Shown here: piece after piece, positions 16,113 through 24,269 of the stretch | Position numbering within the stretch: the stretch's first letter is position 1 | Layout of the letters: each line of letters starts with the position of its first letter | From: Polynucleobacter sphagniphilus | Lineage (GTDB): Bacteria; Pseudomonadota; Gammaproteobacteria; Burkholderiales; Burkholderiaceae | Assembly: GCF_001953355.1 (NCBI RefSeq) | Contig: NZ_MPIY01000002.1 | Coordinates: 1-64,000, forward strand | Reading direction: 5' to 3' | Length of the DNA: 64,000 bases | The notes under the pieces: generated by a model | Databases searched by the model: none | What the model was told of the DNA's origin: nothing | Seen by the model: only the letters and a program-made list of their open reading frames with translations | Translations under genes and position numbers: made by a program

Positions 16113-16310
16113 ATGACGACTCCAAAGAGTGGTGGCTGGCATCCAATCTGGCTAATCCTTTTGCTTCCTTATATAGCCTTGTTATGGCTGCCTTTCTACA
16201 ACCAAGCAATGCCAAATGTTTTGGGATTCCCTTTCTTCTATTGGTATCAATTTATTTGGGTTCCGCTGACATCTCTCTTAATCTACGTTGTTTATAAGGT
16301 TGCCAAATGA
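16113..16310 (+). CDS. DUF3311 small membrane protein
   Basis: This 65-aa protein has two transmembrane helices, typical of DUF3311 proteins encoded directly before SSS-family permeases. The first helix follows WHPIWLILLLPYIALLWLPF, then the loop PFYNQAMPNVLGFPFFYWYQ with the family's P-x-L-x-G-x-P-F-F-Y-W-Y-Q motif, then the second helix. The stop overlaps the permease ATG by four bases (ATGA), so translation is coupled. It probably acts as a small subunit or assembly factor of the transporter. GAGG lies ten bases before ATG 16113. Confidence 0.88.
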   Translation: MTTPKSGGWHPIWLILLLPYIALLWLPFYNQAMPNVLGFPFFYWYQFIWVPLTSLLIYVVYKVAK

Positions 16311-17773
16311 ATATTGACGCTATTAATCCAATTGCAATGGCGGTATTTCTGGCCTTTTTTGCATTCGTAACCATTCTTGGTTTTGTGGCATCTCGCTGGA
16401 AGCGGGGCGATTTGACCCAGCTACATGAGTGGGGTTTGGGTGGCCGCCAGTTTGGCGGTGTGATCACTTGGTTCTTGGTAGGCGGCGATTTTTATACCGC
16501 CTACACTGTAATTGCTGTGCCCGCTTTGGTTTATTCGGTAGGCGCTTACGGTTTCTTCGCCTTGCCTTACACAATCATTGTGTATCCCGTGGTCTTTGCG
16601 ATCATGCCAAAGCTCTGGGAAGTCTGCCATCGCAAAAATCATATTACTGCTGCCGACTTTGTGCAGGGTGAGCATGGTGGAAAGTGGTTCCCAGCTGCGA
16701 TTGCTATTACCGGCATTATTGCAACTATGCCTTATATTGCCTTGCAATTAATCGGTATGCAGGTAGTGATCAAAGGGCTGGGTGTTTCTGGTGAACTTCC
16801 TTTGATTATTGCTTTCTTGGTGTTGGCTTTCTATACATACTCAAGTGGCTTGCGCGCACCTGCCATGATTGCCTTTGTAAAAGACATCATGATTTATATC
16901 GTAGTGATCGCGGCGGTTTGGATTATTCCTGAGAAGTTGGGTGGATACGGTTCTGTATTTGATGCGGCTGATAGCTATTTCACAGCTAAAGGCGGTGTTA
17001 CTGGTATCTTGTTAAAGCCAACGCAATTTACCGCTTTTGCTTCTTTAGCACTGGGCTCTGCTTTGGCTGCCTTTATGTATCCGCATACATTAACTGGCAT
17101 CCTCTCATCTAAATCTGCTAAGACAATAAAGATGAATGCCGTTTTCTTGCCAGCTTATACAGTTTTGCTTGGTTTGATTGCGTTGTTGGGTTATATGGCA
17201 ATTGCAGCAGGAGTGCAAGCTAGTCCTGCTTCAGATGTGGTGCCAACCTTATTCAATAAGATTTTCCCGGCCTGGTTTGTTGGATTTGCTGCCGCTGCGA
17301 TTGCTATTAGTGCATTAGTTCCTGCAGCGATTATGTCGATCGGTGCAGCAAACTTATTTACTCGCAATTTATGGCGTCCTCTAGTTAATCCAAATATTAC
17401 TGATGAGCAAGAGTCCAAGAATGCTAAGGTCGTTTCCTTGTTTGTAAAGTTGGGCGCATTAAGTTTCATCATCTTCTTGCCAACCCAATTTGCAATTGAT
17501 CTCCAGCTTCTTGGCGGCGTATGGATTTTGCAGATTTTCCCTGCTGTAGTGTTCTCGCTGTATACAAAGAGACTGTCCACCGTGCCACTGTTCTTCGGCT
17601 GGGTGACAGGTATTGTTTTGGGTACTACATTAGCCTTTATGCAGAATCTAAAGCCGGTTTATACATTGCACTTTGGCGATTTTGCTTTGCCTTTGTACAT
17701 TGGTTTAATCGCATTTGCTGCCAACATTGTTGTAACAGCGATCTTTACTGTGATTCTGCCTAAGAAGAAATAA
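16307..17773 (+). CDS. Sodium:solute symporter, monocarboxylate permease type (MctP-like)
   Basis: A 488-aa transporter of the solute:sodium symporter family with about 13 membrane helices. The region WGLGGRQFGGVITWFLVGGDFYTAYT near residues 40-65 is the conserved TM2 area of this family. Pairing with a DUF3311 gene is characteristic of the MctP-type monocarboxylate (lactate, pyruvate, propionate) permeases first studied in Rhizobium. The substrate is therefore most likely a short monocarboxylate, by analogy. A late helix has FAIDLQLLGGVWILQIFPAV. It overlaps the DUF3311 gene by ATGA, and a strong terminator follows. Confidence 0.88.
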   Translation: MNIDAINPIAMAVFLAFFAFVTILGFVASRWKRGDLTQLHEWGLGGRQFGGVITWFLVGGDFYTAYTVIAVPALVYSVGAYGFFALPYTIIVYPVVFAIMPKLWEVCHRKNHITAADFVQGEHGGKWFPAAIAITGIIATMPYIALQLIGMQVVIKGLGVSGELPLIIAFLVLAFYTYSSGLRAPAMIAFVKDIMIYIVVIAAVWIIPEKLGGYGSVFDAADSYFTAKGGVTGILLKPTQFTAFASLALGSALAAFMYPHTLTGILSSKSAKTIKMNAVFLPAYTVLLGLIALLGYMAIAAGVQASPASDVVPTLFNKIFPAWFVGFAAAAIAISALVPAAIMSIGAANLFTRNLWRPLVNPNITDEQESKNAKVVSLFVKLGALSFIIFLPTQFAIDLQLLGGVWILQIFPAVVFSLYTKRLSTVPLFFGWVTGIVLGTTLAFMQNLKPVYTLHFGDFALPLYIGLIAFAANIVVTAIFTVILPKKK

Positions 17774-17795
17774 GCTGCTTAGTAGTGAGCAATGT

Positions 17796-17828
17796 AAAAC
17801 CCCACCCAATCAGGTGGGGTTTTTGTTT
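17796..17828 (+). terminator. Intrinsic terminator of the DUF3311/permease operon
   Basis: AAAACCCCACC (17796-17806) pairs perfectly with GGTGGGGTTTT (17813-17823) around a six-base loop, then TGTTTT. The run of A before the left arm lets it also work for the convergent minus-strand phosphatase gene. Confidence 0.9.
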
Positions 17829-17838
17829 TGGGGTCAGC

Positions 17839-19650
17839 CTACTTGGCACTTAATCCCACCGTTCTTCCTGGATACCCCGCAACATCAAAGTACATTTGCT
17901 CGCCCATTCGTTGGCGAATCAAAATGGTGGCGTGACCCTCTTGATCAGTTGTCGAGCGAACTTCTTCTTTAATAGCCTTGCCGATGAATCCGCCGGGTAG
18001 GGCTTCTGATAAAAAACGTCCTTTTAAATTACCCTTGGAGGCAATGGGAAGTTTTAAGAGCTCTGCGATCGTAATGCCAAGATCTGCATTGCTAGCAGGG
18101 AGTGGATCAATGTAATGTTTTTTGAAGCTTGGGCCAATGGCGCCCATCGTGTTCCGAGTGTCAGCTCGAGAAAAGCTACCATGCATTCCCTGACCTTGTT
18201 GCAGCAGGGTATCGGAAACCGTCACAGCGCATGTTGTTGGATCGAGACAGGTTTGCTCAAAGCTAGCAAAGTTCACAACAATATCTGGGGTCGGGGTAAC
18301 CGCGCTGCCGAGCATGCCAATACTCGACATTGGTAATGTGCCAGCAAATCTACCAAGACGATCATTCACGAATATGCCGCTCACATAATCTTGTGAGGAG
18401 AGTGTATGGATGATTTTTTCAGCAACAGCTTTGTTGACTGTGGGTAAGTAAATTAAATCTGAGCCACCATTGGCTGCAACAATCGCCAGGGGGTTTGCGG
18501 GGTCTGCTCCAATCAGTCCATTGCCCTTTGACAGGCTAGCTCCTGGGCCTACTAAACCATTTTGATTATCAGGATCAAACAAAGGCATACCCAAGCTATG
18601 AGCAATATCCATTGCAAGAAAGCCGGGGGGTAGTTGGCCTGTGATCACATTTTTATATTGGCCCTTTGCTGATGGGCTAGTTTTGCTCTGCTTGGAGATA
18701 GTAGAAAAACCATGATCAGATACCAAAATAATATCGGTAGTGCTGTCCAGCTCAAGGTCTTGAACCGTTTTTTGAATCGCTGCTAAATCAGTATCTGCAT
18801 TTTTAATCGCAGCCATACTGGTAGGGCCATTAATGCCTGGCATCAATTGGTTGAGACTATCGCCTTGATTGTGTTGTGAGCCATCTGGATCGCGTGACCA
18901 AAATACCAAAACGAAAGACTTCCCTTTTTCTTTGAAGGAGGGCAGGATTGCTCTGGTAGTGACATTGACAAAATAGTTTTGTTGTTCAGTATTGGCAACA
19001 GTAGTTCCGGGAGTGCTGCTGTTACCAGAATTTCCATTGAGACCTCGAGTCGGAGCAGTGTCCGGGAGGCCAAGAGCCTGTAATTGAGATTTCAATTCCG
19101 TTGACAGAGGAATGCCTGCACGACCAGTTGAATCATCAATGATGATGGACTCATCCCCACTGCGCGCCAAATGATCAAACATCAAAGTGGGCCCAAGCTT
19201 GCCAATAGCCGCCGTCATTAAACCTTTTTTACGTGCTGCCGCCAGAATTGTCTCTTCATTCAGATAATCCCCGGCAAAATGAGAGTCTAGTTCTCCTAGC
19301 ACCGAGTCATTTTCAATAAATGGCGTCACAGAATTAGCAGCACTCTTGGTTGGGAAGTTTACAAAAATAGTATTGCTAAAAATGCCGTTGTCACCCAACA
19401 GGTGGCCTGAACTCATGCTGGCCGCATTGGCCATCGTAAAAGTTGGGAAGATGGAGTGGGAGTTTTCAAAGCGAACCCCATTTTTAAGTAGTGTCGCCAT
19501 TGCAGGGGCATTTTTCTCATTAATGAGTCCTGGGCGCAGACCATCTGCAACAAATAGGATGACGTTGTGTGGTTTTTCATCTGCAATGGCCCAATTACAA
19601 CTAAAAATGCACATTCCAAGGGTAAAGTAGATGTATGTTGCTAGCTTCAT
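17839..19650 (-). CDS. Exported alkaline-phosphatase-superfamily (nucleotide pyrophosphatase/phosphodiesterase-like) protein
   Basis: A 603-aa protein from ATG 19650, which has GAGG five bases upstream. The frame is open further upstream but the signal peptide begins here (MKLATYIYFTLGMCIF, cut after about WAIA). The mature start NVILFVADGLRP supplies the first metal-binding Asp, and IFPTFTMANAASMSSGHL supplies the threonine nucleophile typical of NPP-type members. LVSDHGFSTI gives the Asp-His metal pair. A distal His (MHGSFSRAD region) is present. The protein is therefore a periplasmic phosphodiesterase or phosphatase of unknown substrate. The two-metal site and Thr rather than Ser favour a phosphodiesterase/pyrophosphatase. 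It is divergent from an outer-membrane barrel gene. Confidence 0.85.
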   Translation of the reverse strand: MKLATYIYFTLGMCIFSCNWAIADEKPHNVILFVADGLRPGLINEKNAPAMATLLKNGVRFENSHSIFPTFTMANAASMSSGHLLGDNGIFSNTIFVNFPTKSAANSVTPFIENDSVLGELDSHFAGDYLNEETILAAARKKGLMTAAIGKLGPTLMFDHLARSGDESIIIDDSTGRAGIPLSTELKSQLQALGLPDTAPTRGLNGNSGNSSTPGTTVANTEQQNYFVNVTTRAILPSFKEKGKSFVLVFWSRDPDGSQHNQGDSLNQLMPGINGPTSMAAIKNADTDLAAIQKTVQDLELDSTTDIILVSDHGFSTISKQSKTSPSAKGQYKNVITGQLPPGFLAMDIAHSLGMPLFDPDNQNGLVGPGASLSKGNGLIGADPANPLAIVAANGGSDLIYLPTVNKAVAEKIIHTLSSQDYVSGIFVNDRLGRFAGTLPMSSIGMLGSAVTPTPDIVVNFASFEQTCLDPTTCAVTVSDTLLQQGQGMHGSFSRADTRNTMGAIGPSFKKHYIDPLPASNADLGITIAELLKLPIASKGNLKGRFLSEALPGGFIGKAIKEEVRSTTDQEGHATILIRQRMGEQMYFDVAGYPGRTVGLSAK

Positions 19651-19807
19651 ATCAGCCTCAATGTAATGAATAATCTCTAAGATAATGTATTGCATATCTG
19701 TGACATATTCATTGCATTTTCTAGGAAGTTTGGTTGGTAGCCTGAACATCTTCAAATCCAATCAGTTAACGCACTATGATGAGCTTTCATTCTGCAAATG
19801 GAGTATT

Positions 19808-20635
19808 TTGAAATTGAAGTCTAGATTCTGTGCTTTGCTCGTGCTTTCAACCTGCGCTATGGTGAGTCAGGCGCAATCTATTAATCCGCTGCCGATTGTC
19901 GATGACGAGGTGCGTTACTCTGTTGGCGTATCTGCTTGGTCACCTGCCTCAAAAACCAGTTCCTTTTTGGCAAATAATGTATACGCTGGATCCACTCAAG
20001 CAAGCGTTCCAGACAACATACAGAGGACTGGTGGTTTTGCAATGATCAATGCAGAGGCCCATCAAGATAACTGGGGTGTGATGGCTGATTTGGTTTATTG
20101 GCAAGTCAATAACGGCAGCACCAATACAACATCGTATATCAATAAGAAAACATCGGTATATGAGTCTCAAGGTGCAAATACCGATCAAACTATCTTAAGC
20201 GGAGCATTGACCTATACCGTTTTTAATGACGATGCTCTGTATGCCGACGCCTTGTTCGGAGTGCGCTATATCTCCTCTACGACTTCAGCAAACGTTAATT
20301 CAGTTATCACTACTACCCAAGGCAAGCGGGTAATAAAACAAGCAGCCACAGGCTATTATTCAGCTACACAGTCGGAGGCGAGCCCAATTATTGGATTGAA
20401 GGGGCGCTATCGTATAAATGAATCAGAGTGGTTTTTACCTTTCTATGTGGATGTGGGACAAGGATTTGATGCTGACAACCTAACTTGGCAAGCATTAGGT
20501 GGAGTAGGTTATGCATTTTCATGGGGCGATGTAGCCTTAACATACCGCGCTATGTATTTTGAATTAGGCGGCTCTCAAGGGTTAACAAAATATTCAAATT
20601 ACGGTCCTCAGCTTGGCATCACCATCAACTTCTAA
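19808..20635 (+). CDS. Predicted outer-membrane beta-barrel protein
   Basis: About 275 aa, with a signal peptide (KSRFCALLVLSTCAMVSQAQS) followed by alternating amphipathic strands and a C-terminal Phe (LGITINF), the usual signal for BAM-dependent outer-membrane insertion. Blocks such as DALFGVRYISS, GRYRINESEWFLPFYVDVG and ALGGVGYAFSWGDVALTYRAMYF resemble YfaZ- or OmpW-like small barrels, but I cannot name the family. The start is uncertain. TTG 19808 and TTG 19814 both lie after GGAG (19800-19803), while no ATG is in frame near the signal peptide. It is divergent from the phosphatase gene, hinting at shared control. Confidence 0.72.
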   Translation: MKLKSRFCALLVLSTCAMVSQAQSINPLPIVDDEVRYSVGVSAWSPASKTSSFLANNVYAGSTQASVPDNIQRTGGFAMINAEAHQDNWGVMADLVYWQVNNGSTNTTSYINKKTSVYESQGANTDQTILSGALTYTVFNDDALYADALFGVRYISSTTSANVNSVITTTQGKRVIKQAATGYYSATQSEASPIIGLKGRYRINESEWFLPFYVDVGQGFDADNLTWQALGGVGYAFSWGDVALTYRAMYFELGGSQGLTKYSNYGPQLGITINF

Positions 20636-20743
20636 TTTCGCTACAAATAATTCTGACTGATCCGCTGAACTGACTTAGAATGAATCGGCAAATAATCGCG
20701 CCGCAATGTTTTGCATTTAAGTAGCGCTTAATCAGGATTTCAA

Positions 20744-21430
20744 ATGAAAAAACTCAGTACGTATTTATTCCTTATCTCGTTTCTTGGAGTTTTAGGGGCA
20801 TGCAGTAATACGCCAAAATTGGCTAGTGAGCCAATGCCAAAATCAGGTTTCTTGCCGAACTACTCGGTTCTCCAGTCAATGTCGGTAAGCGAGTCTGATG
20901 CCAGAGTATGGCGCTACCGTAAGGCAAGCGTGAACCCTGGGTCTTACACAGCAGTGATTTTGGATCCGATTTACTTAAATCAGAATGCCACTCAAAATAT
21001 TGGCGCAGATGTGATTGGCCAAACTAAGCTCGCTTTGCAGCAATCGATGATCGAGGCAATTAATAATAGAGGCAATGTGCGCATTGTGTCTCAGCCTGGC
21101 CCTGGCGTTGTGCGACTTTCTGTAGGTATTACGGGTGGTGAATTATCAAACGATAGCCTACAACCTTGGAATTTCACACCGGTTGGCTTGGCATTAAAAG
21201 CTGCGGCTTATGCAGGTGGTGTAAATTCTAAAACCCCAGCGTTGTTGGTCGAAAGCAAAATTACTGATAGCCAATCAAACGACCTGCTAGGGGAGGGCTT
21301 GGTTACCTTGCAGGGCGAGTCATTCAGAACGGGTTCTGGCTCAGTCGAATCTTTTGTAGCTATGGCAAAAAAAGTCGTTCGCCTTGCTATGGAGACATCA
21401 GCTAATCCAACACCAACATCGAGCAAATAA
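20744..21430 (+). CDS. DUF3313 family lipoprotein
   Basis: A 228-aa protein with a lipoprotein signal peptide ending in the lipobox LGAC (Cys20), so it is lipid-anchored to the envelope. The mature part matches DUF3313: residues around GFLPNYSVLQ at the N-terminus, then WRYRKASVNPGSYTAVILDPIYL, and later a long helix with QQSMIEAI followed by strand-rich sequence PGPGVVRLSVGITGG. The function is unknown. The C-terminus is a Thr/Ser/Pro tail. The EF-hand gene follows 16 bases later on the same strand, so the two may form a small envelope operon. Confidence 0.85.
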   Translation: MKKLSTYLFLISFLGVLGACSNTPKLASEPMPKSGFLPNYSVLQSMSVSESDARVWRYRKASVNPGSYTAVILDPIYLNQNATQNIGADVIGQTKLALQQSMIEAINNRGNVRIVSQPGPGVVRLSVGITGGELSNDSLQPWNFTPVGLALKAAAYAGGVNSKTPALLVESKITDSQSNDLLGEGLVTLQGESFRTGSGSVESFVAMAKKVVRLAMETSANPTPTSSK

Positions 21431-21446
21431 GAGGATGGGGCTTTCA

Positions 21447-21710
21447 ATGCAACTCAACTTAAAACGGATTGTTTTTATAGGTGCTTGCACTATCCTTTGC
21501 ATGCCATCTTTTTCTTATGCTGATAATGCTTCACGCAATCGCGAGATCGAAGAACGTTTTGCGGCAGCTGATAAAAACCATGATGGCAAATTAACGCTTG
21601 CAGAGGCTCAGGTAGGGATGCCTCGGGTGGCAGCCCATTTCAATGAAATTGATGTTGACCATAAAGGCTATGTGACCGTTGCTGAAATCGAGGCAATGGC
21701 CGATCGCTAA
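21447..21710 (+). CDS. Exported EF-hand calcium-binding protein
   Basis: An 87-aa protein with a signal peptide (RIVFIGACTILCMPSFSYA) and two EF-hand loops. The first loop, DKNHDGKLTLAE, keeps all calcium ligands (D, N, D, backbone, x, E). The second, DVDHKGYVTVAE, has Lys at the third ligand position and is probably weakened. Length and layout match small periplasmic EF-hand proteins common in Proteobacteria. ATG 21447 is chosen because GGGG lies six bases upstream. ATG 21435 has no room for a ribosome site. It sits between a DUF3313 lipoprotein gene and a dehalogenase gene. Confidence 0.85.
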   Translation: MQLNLKRIVFIGACTILCMPSFSYADNASRNREIEERFAAADKNHDGKLTLAEAQVGMPRVAAHFNEIDVDHKGYVTVAEIEAMADR

Positions 21711-21721
21711 AATAGCGCGCT

Positions 21722-22630
21722 ATGACTTTTCTGATTCCGGGATTTGAAAATAAATCGGTTTGTATCGAAACTAATGATGGGCCGATCGACATCGCCTATC
21801 AAATTGGCGGTTCTGGGCCGCCGATGCTTTTGCTGCATGGTTTTCCACAAACCAAGGCAATTTGGCATCGCACAGCACCAGAGCTTGCAAAGCACTATAC
21901 GGTAATAGCTTCGGATTTAAGAGGGTACGGCCAATCTTCGCGGCCGCACGGCAAACCGGATCATTCTACTTATTCAAAGCGGGCAATGGCAGCCGATCAA
22001 CATGCTTTGATGAGTGCACTAGGTTACTCACAATTTTTTCTAGTTGGTCATGACCGTGGTGGAAGGGTATCTCACCGTCTAGCAATGGATTTTCCTGAAA
22101 GCGTCCTGCGATTAATGGTCTTGGATATTTCTCCTACCTTGAACATGTATGAAAGCACCACGCAGCAGTTTGCAACTGGGTACTGGCATTGGTTCTTTTT
22201 GATTCAACCAGAGCCCATTCCTGAGGCAATGATTGGGAGTAATCCGGAATTTTGGATTCAGAACCATATGGGTCGTTATGCTGGTACTGGCGTATTTGAA
22301 AAGGCCTGTTGGTCTGAATATGTAGATCAAATCAGCGACCCAAAGAGCGTGCATGCGATGTGTGAAGATTACCGCGCAGCTGCGTCTATCGATCTAGAAC
22401 ATGATCGCGCTGATCGACAGATGGAAAAGATGCTGCAAATGCCTGTGCACGTATTGTGGGGTGAGCATGGCTTGGTGAATGCATGCTTTTCGCCAATCCA
22501 TGATTGGCAGGCTGTTGCCAAGGAGGTGAGTGGTAAATCTTTGCCGTGTGGGCACTACATACCCGAAGAGCTTCCCAATGACTTGCTGAGTGAAATAAAA
22601 GCTTTCTTCCCTCTGGGCCTAGGGGAATAA
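21722..22630 (+). CDS. Haloacetate (fluoroacetate) dehalogenase-type alpha/beta hydrolase
   Basis: A 302-aa alpha/beta hydrolase whose active site matches characterised fluoroacetate dehalogenases, in which Asp attacks the C-halogen bond. The nucleophile is Asp111 in GHDRGGR, with the two substrate-carboxylate arginines Arg112 and Arg115. His156-Trp157 in GYWHWFF and Tyr217 in CEDYRA form the halide pocket. Asp135 and His278 complete the catalytic set. The spacing closely follows the Rhodopseudomonas palustris enzyme (D110, R111, R114, H155, W156, Y219, H280). Substrate could be fluoroacetate, chloroacetate or another haloacid. The product would be glycolate plus halide. It starts 11 bases after the EF-hand gene and overlaps the convergent ppk2 by 12 bases. 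Confidence 0.88.
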   Translation: MTFLIPGFENKSVCIETNDGPIDIAYQIGGSGPPMLLLHGFPQTKAIWHRTAPELAKHYTVIASDLRGYGQSSRPHGKPDHSTYSKRAMAADQHALMSALGYSQFFLVGHDRGGRVSHRLAMDFPESVLRLMVLDISPTLNMYESTTQQFATGYWHWFFLIQPEPIPEAMIGSNPEFWIQNHMGRYAGTGVFEKACWSEYVDQISDPKSVHAMCEDYRAAASIDLEHDRADRQMEKMLQMPVHVLWGEHGLVNACFSPIHDWQAVAKEVSGKSLPCGHYIPEELPNDLLSEIKAFFPLGLGE

Positions 22631-23401
22631 CTTAGGCAATTTTTTCGATTGTGGGATTACTGTCTGCAAGATCTTAGGATCGACTTTGAATATTTTTTTC
22701 GCCTTAAGAGGGTAGTTCACCCGAGATAATAGGTTGGCAATTAGGTTGAGGTGGGTAAGCTTTTTATCATTGGCGTCAATCACAGTCCAAGGCGCATCCA
22801 GAGTGCTGGTATTTAATAGCATTTGATCGCGCGCAATGCTATAGGCTTTCCACTTTCGTTGCGCCTGCTCATCAATTGGACTAATTTTCCACTGCTTCAG
22901 TGGATCAGTAGCGCGACTCTTGAGGCGAAGTGCTTGCTCTTGTTTGCTGATATCGAGGTAATACTTAATAATTTGTATGCCAGAGCCCACCAGTAAAGAT
23001 TCGAATTCATTGACCGTAGCCATAAATTGCTGGTATTGAAGAGGGGTGCAAAATCCCATGACTTTTTCAACGCCTGCTCTGTTGTACCAACTGCGGTTAA
23101 AGATGGTGAACTCGCCAGCGGCTGGCAGCTCAGCGACATAACGTTGGAAATACCATTCACCTTCTTCACGCTCGGATGGTTTTCCCAAGGCAACTATGCG
23201 TGTATCTCTTGGACTTAAATGTTCGGTAATGCGTTTGATGGTGCCATCTTTGCCGGCAGTATCGCGACCTTCAAGAATGACCAGTAAACGGGTGCCTTTT
23301 GCAATGATTTGACGTTGTAGCTTGACTAGCTCAATTTGCAAAAGTCTTAACTCTGCATCGTAAGAAGTGTCATGCTTGGATGACTTTGCAGCTTTGCTCA
23401 C
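22619..23401 (-). CDS. ppk2: Polyphosphate kinase 2 (PPK2)
   Basis: A 260-aa PPK2-family kinase that phosphorylates nucleotides with polyphosphate, or the reverse. The Walker A motif is GRDTAGKDGTIKR (about residues 45-57). Walker B-type residues and the lid arginines follow in FNRSWYNRAGVEKVMGF, and LRLKSRATDPLKQWKISPID is the conserved lid-module region. The one-domain length fits a class I enzyme (nucleoside diphosphate to triphosphate). Confirming the class would need alignment. The last 12 bases overlap the 3' end of the dehalogenase gene, which is convergent. A histone-H1-like gene lies just upstream on the same strand. Confidence 0.93.
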   Translation of the reverse strand: MSKAAKSSKHDTSYDAELRLLQIELVKLQRQIIAKGTRLLVILEGRDTAGKDGTIKRITEHLSPRDTRIVALGKPSEREEGEWYFQRYVAELPAAGEFTIFNRSWYNRAGVEKVMGFCTPLQYQQFMATVNEFESLLVGSGIQIIKYYLDISKQEQALRLKSRATDPLKQWKISPIDEQAQRKWKAYSIARDQMLLNTSTLDAPWTVIDANDKKLTHLNLIANLLSRVNYPLKAKKIFKVDPKILQTVIPQSKKLPKLFP

Positions 23402-23425
23402 GAGGCAGAGTTAATAGCGACTAGA

Positions 23426-23710
23426 TTAAGAGGCGCTAGTTGGGGTTGCTGTAGCTGCCACTTTTTTAGCTGGCGCTTTTTTAGCCGCTACTTTTTTGAC
23501 GGCTGCCTTTTTCGCTGGTGCCTTTTTAGCAGCAACCTTTTTTACGGCTGTTTTTTTAGAAGGAGCTTTCTTAACAGGGGTCTTTTTAGGGGTCTCCTTT
23601 TTGTCCATCTTATCTAAGGCTTTAGCAAGCTTGTCGATTAACTTCTCTCTATCGGCTTCTAGTTTGTCTAATTTTTTTAGTAATTGTTTTACTAGTTTCT
23701 TCTGGCTCAT
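23426..23710 (-). CDS. Histone H1-like lysine/alanine-rich protein
   Basis: A 94-aa protein from ATG 23710 (AGGA at good spacing). Residues 1-40 form a charged coiled-coil-like helix (KKLVKQLLKKLDKLEADREK). Residues 45-88 are Lys-Ala-Pro tandem repeats of the type VKKVAAKKAPAKKA, two near-exact copies plus variants. Such tails resemble eukaryotic histone H1 C-termini and bacterial HctA/AlgP-like DNA-condensing proteins, so nonspecific nucleic-acid or polyphosphate binding is likely. It lies directly upstream of ppk2 on the same strand (24-base gap), which invites a link to polyphosphate. Repeats make length changes by slippage likely. Confidence 0.75.
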   Translation of the reverse strand: MSQKKLVKQLLKKLDKLEADREKLIDKLAKALDKMDKKETPKKTPVKKAPSKKTAVKKVAAKKAPAKKAAVKKVAAKKAPAKKVAATATPTSAS

Positions 23711-23920
23711 GAAATTCCTATCTTTATAAAATGAGAGCGCGATCAAAGCATCTGCTCCCATATGCTTGATCCTACGATTTATTGCTCTTTCTTACAAGCA
23801 TTTATGACATCAAGCGCCTACTTTGTGTGCGTTCTAAATGTAGATTGACTCATCAATAAATGGATGAGAAAGATAGCTCGAAAAGCTTTTCCCTCAAGCG
23901 GGGACGTATGTCCGGTAAGG

Positions 23921-23956
23921 AAAAAACCCTAAATAAATGAATATTTAGGGTTTTGA
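23921..23956 (-). terminator. Intrinsic terminator after the 62-aa gene
   Basis: AAAACCCTAAATA (23923-23935) and TATTTAGGGTTTT (23942-23954) form a perfect 13-bp stem with a six-base loop. On the minus strand it is followed by a T-run, so it ends the transcript from the 62-aa gene at 23964-24152. Confidence 0.88.
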
Positions 23957-23963
23957 AGAACTT

Positions 23964-24152
23964 TTACTCTGGGTGAAAGTTATTGCTTGCCATGAAGCTA
24001 ATGGTGCGCTCAAAACCAAGAATTCGGATGTAGCGCCATGCGATATCTCGGTATTTGCTGTCTAAATAGCCAATTGCTACTTCAGGGTCGGTCTTTTTTG
24101 ACAGATCGATCTCTTGAATTGCGCGGGCCCAACGTTTCAGTCTTGTTGACAT
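23964..24152 (-). CDS. Small hypothetical protein, 62 aa
   Basis: A basic N-terminal helix (MSTRLKRWARAIQEIDL) is followed by an acidic linker and a second helix with YLDSKYRDIAWRYIRILGF. There is no signal peptide or membrane segment. ATG 24152 has GGAGG eight bases upstream, a near-ideal ribosome site. The longer frame upstream would start inside poorly coding sequence. A strong terminator follows 10 bases after the stop, so this is a well-defined monocistronic or last gene. I do not recognise the family. Confidence 0.7.
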   Translation of the reverse strand: MSTRLKRWARAIQEIDLSKKTDPEVAIGYLDSKYRDIAWRYIRILGFERTISFMASNNFHPE

Positions 24153-24269
24153 ATTTGCTACCTCCATGGGCATACAACGCATTGGAAAGCAGTCGAGATG
24201 ACAGAAAAACAAAAAATTACCGATCATTTGAAGAAATTCTGAGAAATGGCTGTTTAACGCCCCAAAACC

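Noticed and set aside
23496..23729. Plus-strand hydrophobic frame opposite the histone-H1-like gene
   Set aside because: It is the antisense shadow of Lys/Ala/Pro repeats, which reads as Phe/Ala/Gly-rich sequence. It has no ribosome site.
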